A DNA stretch of 64,000 nucleotides from Desmodus rotundus (taxonomy: Eukaryota > Chordata > Mammalia > Chiroptera > Phyllostomidae): NCBI RefSeq assembly GCF_022682495.2, contig NC_071396.1, forward strand, positions 55,796,022 through 55,860,021. The letters are read 5' to 3'. A program made the translations under genes and the position numbers. The notes below the pieces were generated by a model, which saw only the letters and a program-made list of their open reading frames with translations, was not told the origin of the DNA and did no database searches. Positions within the stretch are counted from its first letter, which is position 1. Every line of letters starts with the position of its first letter. Of this stretch, positions 44,256 through 55,194 are shown piece by piece.

Positions 44256-44909
44256 TCACCAAATGGACCACATGGGAGGAAAATAGTCAATTCTTAAAAG
44301 TGGGACCAAAAAGTGCTTTTAACCACTCTAGTCAAAATCTAAAACCCATAACAGACTTCTGAATATATGACAAGTGAGGCCTCTCCGTGGTTGGCATGTA
44401 ACTTAGTCACCTGTGAGGCTGGTTCTCTATGCTCTGCCTCACAGGAGACCCCACAGTTGGCTTTGAAATCTAACCACCTGCATTATCTGTAAATCACCAG
44501 AATGGAGAGATAAGCCATCTTCCTTGTCCTTTGAAATGCCTTTTCCTCATTGCCTCTGAGCAGAGCTGGCACAAGCCTTTGTATCACAGGCCAATGGCTG
44601 CACATCAAAATGTAAAGGGAAGGTTCCCAGAGGACCCAGCAGAGGGGAAGGGTAGTGGAAAAACATCCACCGTGCCAGGTACCACAGGCCAAAATCTGGG
44701 ACCACGTTAAATATTAATCACTTGGGATTATTCTACCATTGCAAAGACTCTGTCCCTGCGGCCCCTGGTTTGCTAGCTAGAGAATAAGGAACTAATTTTT
44801 CTAACTCCTCCCTCACTTCTGACTTACTCTGCATTCCTATCAGACAGAAAGGAAAAAGAGATCTTAGGCACTGCAAAACTTTGGTCCTGAGTTTTCTCTA
44901 CCCCACCAC
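44256..44909. other. Intergenic, nothing recognised
   Basis: No gene or firm repeat visible. Confidence 0.4.
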
Positions 44910-45263
44910 TCTCCAATAGAAAAATAACATAATCCACATATGCATTTTTTAAATTTCCAATAGCAACATTAAAAAAGCAAAAAGAAATAAGTTAAATTCA
45001 TTTTAAAAGCATTTAACCCAGACTAAAACTTTATCATTTCAACATGTAACCCAACCGAAAAATGATATTCACAACATATTCTGTATTCTTTTTTCCTTAC
45101 TCAATCTTCAAACTCCCCTATGTATTTTATACTTAGAGCATCTCAAGTAGGTCACTAAACTTTGTATTAGAAATATTTGATCTGTATTCAGATATTATGA
45201 AATGTATCATTGATAAAGTAGATTTACATACCCAAGTTGTTCCAGTCATACTTAAAAGTTTTC
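44910..45263. repeat. Old interspersed repeat interrupted by L1 copy C
   Basis: 'ctccaatagaaaaataacat', 'ttaaatttccaatagcaaca' and 'caacatgtaacccaaccgaa' belong to a widespread old mammalian repeat, probably a DNA transposon. A similar piece with 'tagccacatttcaagtctca' lies after copy C at about 46840-47020. So copy C seems to have inserted into it, or between two copies. Confidence 0.45.
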
Positions 45264-46484
45264 CAATACCTGATATCAAACTGTATTACAAGGCCACTGT
45301 ACTCAAAACACCCTGGTACTGGCATAAAAACAGGCACATAGACCAATGGAACAGAACAGAGAGCCCAGAAATAAACCCAAGTCTTTATGGTCAATTAATA
45401 TTTGACAAAGGAGGCAGGAGCATAAAATGGAGCAAAAATAGCCTCTTCAACAAATGGTGTTGGGAGATCTGGACAGCTACATGCAAAAAAATGAAACTCA
45501 ATCACCAACTTACACATACACAAAAATAAATTCAAGGTGGATAAAAGACTTAAATATAAGTTGTAACACCATAAAAATCCTAGAGGAAAATATTGGCAGG
45601 AAAATCTCAGACATTCCACGCAGCAATGTCTTCACAGACACATCCCCTAAAGCAAGGGACATAAAGGAAAGAATGAACAAATGGGACCTCATCAAAATAA
45701 AAAGCTTCTGCATGGCTAAAGAAAACAGCACCAAATTACAAAGAGAACCAACAGTATGGGAAAACATATTTGCCAATGATACCTCAGACAAGGGCCTGAT
45801 CTCCAAAATATATAAAGAACTCACACAGCTCCACTCCAGGAAGACAAAAAATACAGTTTAAAAATGGACAAAGGACTTGAACAGACACTTCTCCAAGGAA
45901 GACATACAGAGGGCCCAGAGACACATGAAAAGATGCTCAGCATCACTACCCATCAGAGAGATGCAAGTTAAAACCACAATGAGGTACCATCTCACACCAG
46001 TCAGAGTGGCCAACATAAACAACTGAACAAACAAATGTTGGAGAGGATGTGGAGAAAAGGGAACCCTAGTGCACTGTTGGTGGGAATGCAGACTGGTGAG
46101 GCCACTGTGGAAAACAGCATGGAATTTCCTCAGAAAACTAAAAATGGAACTGCCTTTTGACCCAGCAATTCCGCTGCTGGGATTATATTCTAAGAACCCT
46201 GAAACACCAATCCAAAAGAACCTATGCACCCCAATGTTCATAGCAGCACAATTTACAATAGCCAAGTACTAGAAGCAACCTAAGTGCCCATCAGCAAATG
46301 AGTGGATCAAAAAACCATGGTACATTTACACAATGGAATTCTATGCAGCAGAGAGAAAAAAGGAGCGTATACCCTTTACAGCAGCATGGATGGAACTGGA
46401 GAGCATTATGCTAAGTGAAATAAGCCAGGCGGTGAGGGACAAATACCCTATGATCTCACCTTTAACTGGAACCTAATCAACAGA
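45264..46484 (+). pseudogene. L1 ORF2 C-terminal remnant (copy C)
   Basis: It encodes the region downstream of the reverse transcriptase core and the Cys-rich end ('CWRGCGEKG', 'HCWWEC'), with frame breaks near 45530 and 45861 and stops at 46024-46026 and 46270-46272. It cannot give active protein. Its value is as a third witness for the TGA that copies A and B carry. Confidence 0.85.
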
Positions 46485-46730
46485 AGAAAAAAGGAAACAA
46501 AATATAACCAGAGACATTGAAGTTAACAACAATCTAACAATAGCCAGAGGGGGTGGGGAGGGGATAATGGGGAGAGGGGGTTACAGGAGCTACTATAAAA
46601 GACACATGGGTAAAATCAAGGGGGAGGGTGGAGATGGGGGAGGGCGGTGGGTTTGGCTGCGGTGGGGTGGAGGGATGGGGAGAAAATGCAGACAACTGTA
46701 ATTGAATAACAATAAAATTTTTTTTAAAAA
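45264..46730 (+). mobile_element. L1 LINE, copy C, 5'-truncated
   Basis: The copy begins inside the ORF2 thumb/C-terminal part ('[12 protein letters not shown]', matching 37970 onward in copy B) and runs to the 3' UTR and A-rich tail. Truncation of this kind is the usual result of incomplete reverse transcription. Its ORF2 remnant is open at 45197-45529 (upstream flank included) and 45454-45861, is closed by a private stop there, and has the family TGA at 46024-46026. The post-TGA part is open until a private TAG at 46270-46272. It is somewhat more diverged than A is from B. Confidence 0.92.
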
Positions 46731-46839
46731 GAATGATTTAATTCCAAATGGAAAAAATAACCAATATATTTAGAATTTAATCAAATAAAATTGTTCCAAC
46801 TTAAAAAAATGTTTTCCAGTAACTATGTTGAGCATCAGT

Positions 46840-47020
46840 TTTAAAATGTGTAAATTAAACGAAAATTTTAGTTTCTTATTCACAATAGCCACATTTCAAG
46901 TCTCAGTAGCCACAAGTCATTGTGGCTACCAAGTTGTGGCTACTCAGCACGACTAACGTAAAAGTTCTTAATGGGGTCACTAGTGCCCCCTACAGAGCAT
47001 TATGGAAATGTGTGGACATA
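46840..47020. repeat. Old interspersed repeat, second part
   Basis: 'tcacaatagccacatttcaa' and 'cattgtggctaccaagttgt' match the repeat type noted before copy C. Confidence 0.45.
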
Positions 47021-48244
47021 TTTATTTTTCAGTACTGAACTTACAATGAATGAACACCCCAAATATTTAGTGGGTGAGACACCAGGGGTGTGGACATTCT
47101 GCGATATAAAGTGTAGTCCTGAACAACAAGAAATTGTCCCACACCTCTGATTCTCGCCTAGATAAAATACCTTTTATAATTATCTGAGCCTAGAACCTCT
47201 TGGTTGGTTGGTAGGTTGGTAGGTTGGTTGGCTGTTGTATTGGTACAAGTAGGGCACTTGGCTTTACTATACAACATATTTAGGGAGACTTAAAGTATAT
47301 ATAAATTAAGGGAAGTTTGTACTTTGTTTTATTCAGAGCTCTACCAAGAACTGTGTACCATTCTGGACGGTTAGTTACTTTGCAGACTGAAATGTTGCTG
47401 CTATGTTAGACAGCATCTGTAGCTGTTATGTTCACTGTGGGACTAGACATAGGCATAGCATCTGACTACCGCCTGGTATCATCTAGTGAAATCACCCCCA
47501 CGCATTTGCTATTAAAACATGTATTTTATTATCAATCACTCACTTTTTTCTCTTTTTATTAGAACAAGGATGTTGTATGGTTGTTGAAGTTTTATTTGTA
47601 GGTGGACTATTTAATCTATTGATTTTATTCCAGAATAATAAAGGGGTTTTATGAAATAACTGTTACTAAAATCATGCACGTGTCGGAGGGGTTGAGGGCT
47701 ACTGCTCAAGACAGAAGCCAGGCTAGTGAAAGCTGATGAAGACTGCCACCTGCAGGAAGGAGAGAGAACTGAGACTGCCTCCCAGAACAAACTAGAAATG
47801 GGTGCCGCTGAGTGACTCTACAGAGGACAAGAAAGAGCTGCGTTAATAAATACGTACTCAGCAGCCCCTCATCCCAAAGCACTGTGCTAGGAGACTGGCT
47901 ACGGCAGGGCTCCCCAGGAGCTCACAGGCTAGTGCGGGAAAGTCTGCGAAACTGGGGAGTGGAGATCAGGTCAAGTGGGCAAGAAGAATCAGCCGGTCAG
48001 AGACATCAACACTATGAAGCCAATGGTCAGCTGGTCCAGCCTCTCTGCTAGCAACGTGTCCAGGTTAGTTCATCTAGGAAAATGCAACATGAGGGCTAGG
48101 GTTCCTGCACATATATTTAATTATTTTCTCAAAATTCATAGCAACTTAGAAAATCTATATAAAAAATTATACAAATAATACATGAATATAGCCTTTTGTG
48201 GGATAGAGTTTTGAAATTAGAGAGGTATAAAGAATAAAACAAGA
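47021..48244. other. Intergenic, nothing firm
   Basis: No gene. A short GGTT-rich simple repeat is at 47200-47232. The stretch near 47835-47945 may be an old L2 piece in reverse ('gcactgtgctaggagactgg'). Confidence 0.4.
47200..47232 (+). repeat. (GGTT/GGTA)n simple repeat
   Basis: 'ttggttggttggtaggttgg' and its continuation make about eight four-base units with A/T variation. Confidence 0.8.
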
Positions 48245-50132
48245 GCTTCCAGCCAAGATGGAGGCATAGACACACTGCGCCTCCTCGCACAACCAAAAGA
48301 AAGACAACAACAATTTAAAAACAAAAAACAACCAGAACTGACAGAAAATCGAACAGTGTGGAACTCGCACAACCAAGGAGATAAAGAAGAAACATTCATC
48401 CAGACCAGTAGGAGGGGCGGAGATGACTCGCAGCAAGGCAGTGGCTGGCGGGGAACAGGGCAGGCTGTGCAGCAGCTAGCAGACCCCACATCCGCACACG
48501 GAGAAACCGGGAGGAATGGCGGGAGAGCGAAACAGACTGCGCAATCAGCGCGGGGAAATAAAGCCTCAAACCTCTGATTGAAAACACCTGTGGGGGTTGA
48601 GGCGGGTAGCAGGAGAAACTCCCAGCCTCACAGGAGAGTTCATTGGAGAGACCCACAGGGGCCTAGAGCGTGCACAGGCCCACCCACTCAGGAATCAGCA
48701 CCAGAGGGGCCCAGTCTCATTGTGGGTAGCGGAGGGAGTGACTGAAAACCAGCAGAGAGTGGAACAAGCACCAATGCTCCCTCTCGGCCCCTCCCCCATG
48801 TACAGCATCACAACCCAGCGACCAGCGTTACCCCTCCCAGGTGAACACCTAAGGCTCCGCCCCTTTGTGTAACAAGGGCGCCAAGACAAAAAAAAAAAAA
48901 ATTAAAATGGCCCAAATGAAAAAACAGATCAAAGCTCCAGAAAAAATAAAACTAAGCAACGAAGAGATAGCCAACCTATCAGATGCAGACTACAAAACAC
49001 TGGTAATCAGGAAGCTCACAGAATTGGTTGAATATGGTCGTGAACTAGATGAAAAAATGAAAGCTATGCTAACAGAAACAAAGGAAAATGTACAGGGAAC
49101 CTATAGTAATGGGAAGGAAACTGGGACTCAAATCAATGGTGTGGACCAGAAGGAAGAAAGAAACATCCAACCAGAAAAGAATGAAGAAACAAGAATTCGG
49201 AAAAATGAGGAGAGGCTTAGGAACCTCCAGGACATCTTGAAACGTTCCAACATCTGAATTATAGGGGTGCCAGAAGGAGAAGAGGAAGAGCAACAGATTG
49301 AAAACTTATTTGAACAAATAATGAGGGAGAACTTCCCCAGTCTGGCAAAGGAAATAGACTTCCAGGAAGTCCAGGAAGCTCAGAGAGTCCCAAAGAAGCT
49401 GGACCCAAGGAGGAACACACCAAGGCACATCATCATTACATTAGCCAAGATTAAAGAGAAGGAGAGAATCTTAGAAGCATCAAGGGATAAGGACACAGTT
49501 ACCTACAAAGGAGTTCCCAAAAGACTGTCGGCTGATTTCTCAAAAAAGACCTTATAGGCAAGAAGGGGCTGGCAAGAAGTATTCAAAGTCACAAAAGGCA
49601 AGCACCTACATCCAAGATTACTGTATCCAGCAAAGCTATCATTTAGAATGGAAGGGCAGATAAAGTGCTTCTCAGATAAGGTCAAGTTCAAGGAGTTCAT
49701 CATCACCAAGCCCTTATTATATGAAATGTTAAAGGGATTTATCTAAGAAAAAGAAGATAAAAAATATGAACAGTAAAAATGACAGCAAACTCACAGTTAT
49801 TAACAACCACACCTAAAACCAAAACAAAAGCAAACTAAGCAAACAACTAGAACAGGAACAGAACCACAGAAATGGAGATCACATGAAGGGTTGTCAACAG
49901 GGGAGTTGGAGGGGGAGGGGGGGAAGGTACAGAGAATAAGTAGCATAAATGGTAGGTAGAAGATAGACAGGGGGAGGATAAGAATAGTATAGGAAATGTA
50001 GAAGCCAAAGGACCCAAGGACATGAACTATAGGAGGGGAATGTGGGAGGGAGGGGGTGGGCAGGATGGAGTGGAGTGAAGGGGGAAAATGGGACAACTGT
50101 AATAGCATAATCAATAAATATATTTAAAAAAA
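48245..50132 (+). mobile_element. HAL1-type (half-L1) retrotransposon, copy D
   Basis: The element has an L1-like 5' UTR starting with a YY1-like 'ccaagatggaggc' (about 48252-48264), one ORF1 (48907-49746), and then passes within 400 bases to a G-rich L1-like 3' end ('caactgtaatagcataatca') and A-rich tail. Only a few bases resembling the start of ORF2 follow ORF1 ('atgacagcaaactcacagtt' at 49779), so the endonuclease and reverse transcriptase are missing. That is the plan of HAL1 elements, non-autonomous L1 derivatives known from mammals including bats. A duplication of the target is only suggested by imperfect A-rich words on both sides ('aagaataaaacaa' before, 'aagaaaacaaaaa' after). Confidence 0.85.
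48907..49746 (+). pseudogene. HAL1 ORF1 (L1 ORF1-like RNA chaperone), two stops
   Basis: The frame from ATG 48907 to TAA 49744-49746 is 279 codons long, without frameshift. The N-terminal third is lysine- and glutamate-rich and likely coiled coil. The RRM-like part contains 'EGEEEEQQIENLF' and 'TPRHIIITLAK', and the C-terminal domain 'LLYPAKLSF' and 'LLYEMLKGF'. Two nonsense codons break it. TGA 49255-49257 stands where relatives have an arginine codon, which fits CpG decay of CGA. TAG 49555-49557 stands where they have glutamine. The upstream ATG at 48865 is a less likely start, because the 48907 start fits the family better. Confidence 0.82.
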
Positions 50133-50459
50133 GAAAACAAAAAGTCTCCTTCACCCTTCCTAAAAAAAATGACAATTACTATAAGTCCGGAATATGGACT
50201 TCCCAACATTTACGCATTTATATACATATGTATGCAGTTTTATTGTTTTTTAAACATAAATGAAGTTATATATGTAAATATAGACATATATTTGCAGATT
50301 ATATATATTATAATACTAGATATTATACTAGATATACTATAATATATATATTTATGTTTAAATATATATATACTAATAACTTCACAACTTTATTTAATTT
50401 AAAAACATACCTTAGAGGTTATTGTGTCAATACATATAGATCTCCCTCACTGATTTTAA
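50133..50459. other. AT-rich sequence with TA repeats
   Basis: Many TATA words, densest at 50296-50372, with 'ctagatatactataatatat' as example. No gene. Confidence 0.6.
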
Positions 50460-50469
50460 GATGCCATAC

Positions 50470-51190
50470 TAATTCCATGTACATAATTCATTCACTCTTG
50501 AACAAATATTTATTAAGTAAGTACTGTGCTTGAAGATATTCTAGATCCTGGGGATTTAACAGGAGACAACAAAAAAAGTTTTTAAAAAAGAGGCAAAAAC
50601 CCTTGCCTTCATGGAGAGTATATTCCAATGGAGGGAAACAGACTGTAAACTTTAAAAATAAGTTAATAACATAAAGTACATGAAAAAGTGAAAATTGCTA
50701 TGGAAATACATAGAACAGGTTAAAGGGTTGGGAGTATTAAACTCCGAGTGGGGTGGATCACACTTAAAAACAGGGTGAATGGAGCAGGTCTCACTGAGAA
50801 GCCGGCTGGAACTGATGAGGACATTGTGGGAAAGAGTTTTCCAGGCTGCAGGAATGGCCAGTGCAAAGGCCCTGAGGTAAGTATGTAACTAGCAGGCTGA
50901 AGAAACAGGAAGGATGCTATTGTTGCTGGAAAGGGTGAGAGTAGAAGCAGGAAGACCAGGTCAAAGGTGATTACAAAAAATCTATTAAAGAGATCCTAGT
51001 GGTTTAAGATTGGGGTGGTAGCTGTGCCACCAATGGGAACTGGTCAGATTCTGAATGTAGCATTTAGAAGGTAGAGTCAACAGGTTTTACTGCTGCTATT
51101 CACATGGGGAGTAAGGGGGTGGAGGAAGGAATCAAAGGTGATTCCAAGATTCTCTCCTAAGCACCTGGAAGTATTGTGCTGCATTAACTG
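50470..51190 (-). repeat. L2 LINE, long, minus orientation
   Basis: The block keeps the reverse L2 order over some 700 bases: 'gtgcttgaagatattctaga', 'gagaagccggctggaactga', 'ggccagtgcaaaggccctga', 'gattctgaatgtagcattta' and 'gattccaagattctctccta'. Confidence 0.75.
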
Positions 51191-51504
51191 AGATGTACCA
51201 TAGTTGTTCCTTACGAACTAACACTTAGGTTATTTCTGGGTTTTCTATTATAAATGACCCTGCAAAGATTATCTTCATGCATGTACCTTTGCTCACACCC
51301 AGTTGGGTCTCCCACTAAACAGTTTCACATGTCTTTCTCCTTTGGAATCAGCTGATCTACCCCAACCCATGAGGGAGGATAGGTGTGTACTCAGGAGAGG
51401 CAAGGAATCAGGACAGGAAGCCAAGGGAGTAACAGGCAGTCTTTATCTTTTATACTTCCCCTTCCCGAATCATCCCTTTCCCCATTTAATATTGGGCATT
51501 ATAG
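51191..51504. other. Intergenic, nothing recognised
   Basis: 'ttctattataaatgaccctg' near 51245 recalls old L1 antisense sequence, but the match is short. No gene. Confidence 0.35.
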
Positions 51505-51778
51505 CATCAATAACAGTGAACATTTTTAAGCACTTAAGTGCCAGGCCTCAAATTAAGTGATTTACAAGCTCTCTTTTACCATCATGACAACTATATGAAG
51601 TAAATGTTTAAATTATGTCCATTGTATAGATAAAAAGTAAAAGAAGACCTTGGAGAGGTCAAGTGCATCCCAGGGTCACACAGGTAGAAGTGATGGAATT
51701 TGAATTTTAAGCTGGACAGTCTGACTGTGGAGCCCACATCCTCAACCAACTACACTATGCAGCATTTGAATATTAACA
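51505..51778 (-). repeat. MIR SINE, minus orientation
   Basis: 'taagcacttaagtgccaggc', 'tatgtccattgtatagataa', 'cagggtcacacaggtagaag' and 'caaccaactacactatgcag' give a nearly complete MIR in reverse. Confidence 0.75.
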
Positions 51779-51865
51779 AACCCCTACCTTATCCCTGCAA
51801 TTTTTTTCCTTGAGACAAAATACTTTTAATTCCACTTCCAGTAGGGACTGTGCCTAGCTCCCTAA

Positions 51866-51995
51866 GAGGCAGTGCAGTGTAACGCAAAGGGCACACATTT
51901 GGAATCAGCTCCCTCTGGCTGTGTGATCTTGGGTGAATTGCTTAACCACTCTGAACCTCAGAGAAGTGGGTCAAGTCCCTGAGAAAATAAAGCAT
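51866..51995 (+). repeat. MIR SINE, plus orientation
   Basis: 'ggcagtgcagtgtaacgcaa', 'ctctggctgtgtgatcttgg' and 'gcttaaccactctgaacctc' follow MIR. Confidence 0.7.
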
Positions 51996-52234
51996 AAGGT
52001 GGCTAATTTTCTATAGGGATTTGTAAGTATAAGAACTTCTTAAAGATTTTAGACTCAAGTGTCCTTTTTGTGGCTGAAAATTGGCAGTGAAGTCCAGACT
52101 GTGTACTGGAGGAACCTAGATCATTCTCTTCCCTCCCCAAGGTCCCCCCATTGTTAATGAGTTTCCTCTGAAACTCGGCACCCTCTCCCTTCCCCATGGC
52201 CTACTCCCTACCTTATGTCAGAGCTACTAATGAA

Positions 52235-52435
52235 GTCCCCACAGAATGCCAGGGCTGTGGAAAGAGGACCTGCCTCAGAGTCAAAAGAGGAGAGCTCTGA
52301 TCCCAGTGCAAGTCATCAGACTATTGTGTGATTGGACAGATCATTAGCCCTCGCTGGGCCTCTGTTTCCTCATCTCTAAAATCATCAGCCGACTAAAGAA
52401 ACTCTAAAGTCTCTCTCAGAAATGAATATCCTATA
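52235..52435 (+). repeat. MIR SINE, plus orientation
   Basis: 'cctgcctcagagtcaaaaga', 'ggcctctgtttcctcatctc' and 'actctaaagtctctctcaga' follow a MIR or closely related SINE. Confidence 0.6.
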
Positions 52436-53007
52436 ATTCTGTCTCTGGTAGGGTTGGGAAGGAAGAGGATGATGGATACAGTGAACGCGAAGAATCTGGC
52501 TTCCTACCTATGTGTATTTGTCGGAGGCCACAAGTGACTGTCCTTCTGTGGAGCAGACATGCAACTCTTGCTAATGCAGTGAAAGCCTTCCCCCCTCCCC
52601 AAGGAAACAAAATGTTCTGGGAAATTTCATAAAAATTCCTGTTAAATTGTCAGAAGAGCCATAAATTCACATCAAGCAGGGCATTTCGTAAAGCCTGAGG
52701 TCTCAAATATTGTCCTCAAATATTGTCTGTAGCTCTCCCCTATGAAAATTTCACAAGCCTTCAGAGATGTGTCCTGGCTGCTGGGTTTAGACAACCAGCT
52801 CTATCAGTAGAGGCCGAGGAGCACGAGTGCCTGGAGCTGAGCTAGGTGTGACTGGCTCCAAGTCCAGGGAGCAGATTGCGTGTGGACATGGGTCCACACC
52901 CAGAGGGCCACTAGATTCTGAAAACAGGGCTCAGGGAGGGTGACCTCACTCCCCTCTTCCTGTACAAATTCCCTCCCCCCCAGGTCAGACTATAGGAAAC
53001 ACACATG

Positions 53008-53009
<2 letters not shown>
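52436..53009. other. Intergenic, nothing else recognised
   Basis: No gene or named repeat apart from the tandem duplication at 52702-52727. Confidence 0.4.
52702..52727 (+). repeat. 13-bp exact tandem duplication
   Basis: 'ctcaaatattgtc' occurs twice in direct succession. Confidence 0.9.

Positions 53010-53044
<35 letters not shown>
53010..53044 (+). repeat. (CA)n microsatellite
   Basis: About seventeen CA units without interruption. Confidence 0.95.
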
Positions 53045-53046
<2 letters not shown>

Positions 53047-53284
53047 CACCTGCCCCCACTCCTGAGAACCATCTCTTCTGAAGAAACCATCTCCTCTGAG
53101 CCTTAACTGCAGCATCCACGATTTCCCCCTGCTGCATGTGGTCCTTGCAGGAGGCCCAAGACCCCGTCACCCTGGCCACAGCAATTGGTTCAGTGCTGAG
53201 CAGATAACTGAAACAGAATAAATCAAATGCTTCCCTGATGTTTCTATTACCTTTTCCAGAAGATCAAGCTACCCTGAAACTTAA

Positions 53285-53690
53285 TGTCTTCTAGTGACAA
53301 CCATGTCATTCTCCCTGGTGGTTCTGTGGCTGGGGTTTCAGTCGTCCAGAGGCAGGACCGGCCTGGAGTAGCAGCCGGATGCTCACTCACAGGCCTTTGG
53401 TACTGGTGCTGTGGATGCAGCATCTCATTTCTTCTCACCCACGGTCTCTCCATGTGGTGTGGACTTCATGACGCCTGCCAGCTGGGTTCCAAGAGGGAGC
53501 ATTCTAAGCAGGCAAGCTCCAATTTTCCAGCCACGTATCAAGTCTCTGTTTACATCGCACTTGCTAAAATCCCATCAGCCAAAGCAAGTCACACAGCCCA
53601 GCTCAGAGTCACAGAGAGTTGGCTCTACACTACATCATGAATACCAAAAAGCGTGGCTCTTTGGGGGCCACCAACTAGCCAATACATTTC
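53285..53690 (+). repeat. Old interspersed repeat, same type as 5966-6440
   Basis: 'ctggtggttctgtggctggg', 'gggttccaagagggagcatt' and 'gccaaagcaagtcacacagc' are the distal phrases of the repeat noted at 5966. The overlapping open frames (53284-53704) derive from it. Family name not assigned. Confidence 0.5.
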
Positions 53691-53744
53691 CTTCTGTGTT
53701 TTAGCTGGTTTGAGTGGCTGTTGCTTGTTGCAAAACTTCTCATG

Positions 53745-53900
53745 ACAAATATAGAGTCAAAAGATCTGAATTCAATTCTTGTCCTTACTAATGTGCAGCC
53801 AAAAGTTACCTGACCTATCTGAGATTCAGGCTCTTCATCCTTAAACGTGAAATTATACGCAGTTCAGAATAGCATTATGAAAAGTAAATAAAATGAAAAT
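53745..53900 (+). repeat. MIR-like SINE fragment
   Basis: 'aaagatctgaattcaattct' and 'gattcaggctcttcatcctt' resemble a diverged plus-strand MIR. Confidence 0.45.
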
Positions 53901-53927
53901 CCCAGAAACATTTTATAAATCCCAACA

Positions 53928-53956
53928 TGCTATACAAATAGATGTGCTATACAAAT
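53928..53956 (+). repeat. Short direct repeat, period 16
   Basis: 'tgctatacaaata' at 53928-53940 recurs at 53944-53956. Confidence 0.85.
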
Positions 53957-54074
53957 AAACACATCATGGTGGTGATGAAGAAGGGGAAACTGAAACTTTA
54001 AATCAATTCACCTTATTAGTCATTAATTTCACAGTTATTAGATAACTACTGTGTGTGCAATTCTATCATAACTG

Positions 54075-54640
54075 GATGGTATGTGGGGGGTGGAGATGAC
54101 CAAGCCCTCAAGGAATGTAGAGTCCATATGAGAAAATAAGTGTACACATATATAACATTAACCCAAAGGCCCCCTCCCCCAAAAAAACTGCAGCCTAAAG
54201 AGAGGAATAAATAAAGCACTATGGAAAGAGATGGGGGAATAAATCATTCTGAGCTGCAAGACTATCTTCGAATATACTTAACCTGGACCATACAGAATGT
54301 GTTGGCTTTAATATACATGGAGTTGGCAAGAGGCATTCAGGAGCATGGTCATTAAATAAACAAAGGTTGTGCTTAATAAATTTCATGTATGTATATGGTA
54401 TACATATGGATGATAAATGAACAAATGATATTGCACACAGTCCAGTGTTTCTGCAATAAAGGGGATATGGGAGGCCATGGTGAGAGATAAAACTGGAGTA
54501 GATTGGGGCTACATTTGGATAAGCCTTGAATACCAGCTCAAAAACGTTGGTGTTTATTTTAATGAGAAGTCACTGAGGATCCTGGAGAATAATAGCAACA
54601 AGATCAGAACCATGTTTTGCAAAAATCAGTCTAGAGGTAG
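54075..54640 (-). repeat. L2 LINE, minus orientation
   Basis: 'gaccaagccctcaaggaatg' and later 'gaatgataccagc'-like words, 'ttttaatgagaagtcactga' and 'caagatcagaaccatgtttt' are in reverse L2 order. The middle part is diverged. Confidence 0.5.
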
Positions 54641-54649
54641 TATGGGATG

Positions 54650-55165
54650 AACCTGACATTGATACTTATACTTCCCTTTACAGAAGTGTCCTCCCTCTTT
54701 CTCAGTCTATGGAGTGTCCTTTGGCCTACTCTCACTCTACTCCAGTGGTGGTCTGATGATTCAACTTGGCCAATGGGAGCATTTCAGCCCCCTGGATCAC
54801 AGTGATTGGTTCAGGAAGAGGCACTCAATTCAAGCTAGGTCAATGAGATTGTCTCCTAAGACTTTGGGTGGAAGTGTTAGAAAAGACACGTCCCCTTTTC
54901 CCCCATCCCACTGGTATTACTAATGTGGTACTGTGTAAGCCTGAAGCTTATGGTGACCAGGAAAGCCTGTCTGAGAATGAAGTGAACAGAGAACAAAATA
55001 GAGACAATCGACAAAGGGAGTCAATGACTAATGGCTTCATCTGAGTTCCTGAAGAGAGCTTCCTGAGAGTAATGCACCTCTGAATCTCTAACCACACCAG
55101 AAGTGATCCCATCGCATTCCCGTTTGATATGGTTTTCAGTTGTTTTGTAATAAAATGATTCCCAA
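54650..55165. repeat. Old interspersed repeat, family not assigned
   Basis: 'cttggccaatgggagcattt', 'gattggttcaggaagaggca', 'gcctgtctgagaatgaagtg' and 'tgttttgtaataaaatgatt' belong to a widespread old mammalian repeat whose name I cannot give with certainty. Confidence 0.45.
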
Positions 55166-55194
55166 CTTAATATAGTCGGGCACTATGTTAATCC

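Noticed and set aside
53284..53704. Overlapping 97- and 118-codon frames, possibly a gene
   Set aside because: They lie in an old interspersed repeat seen also at 5966-6440 and have no known domain.
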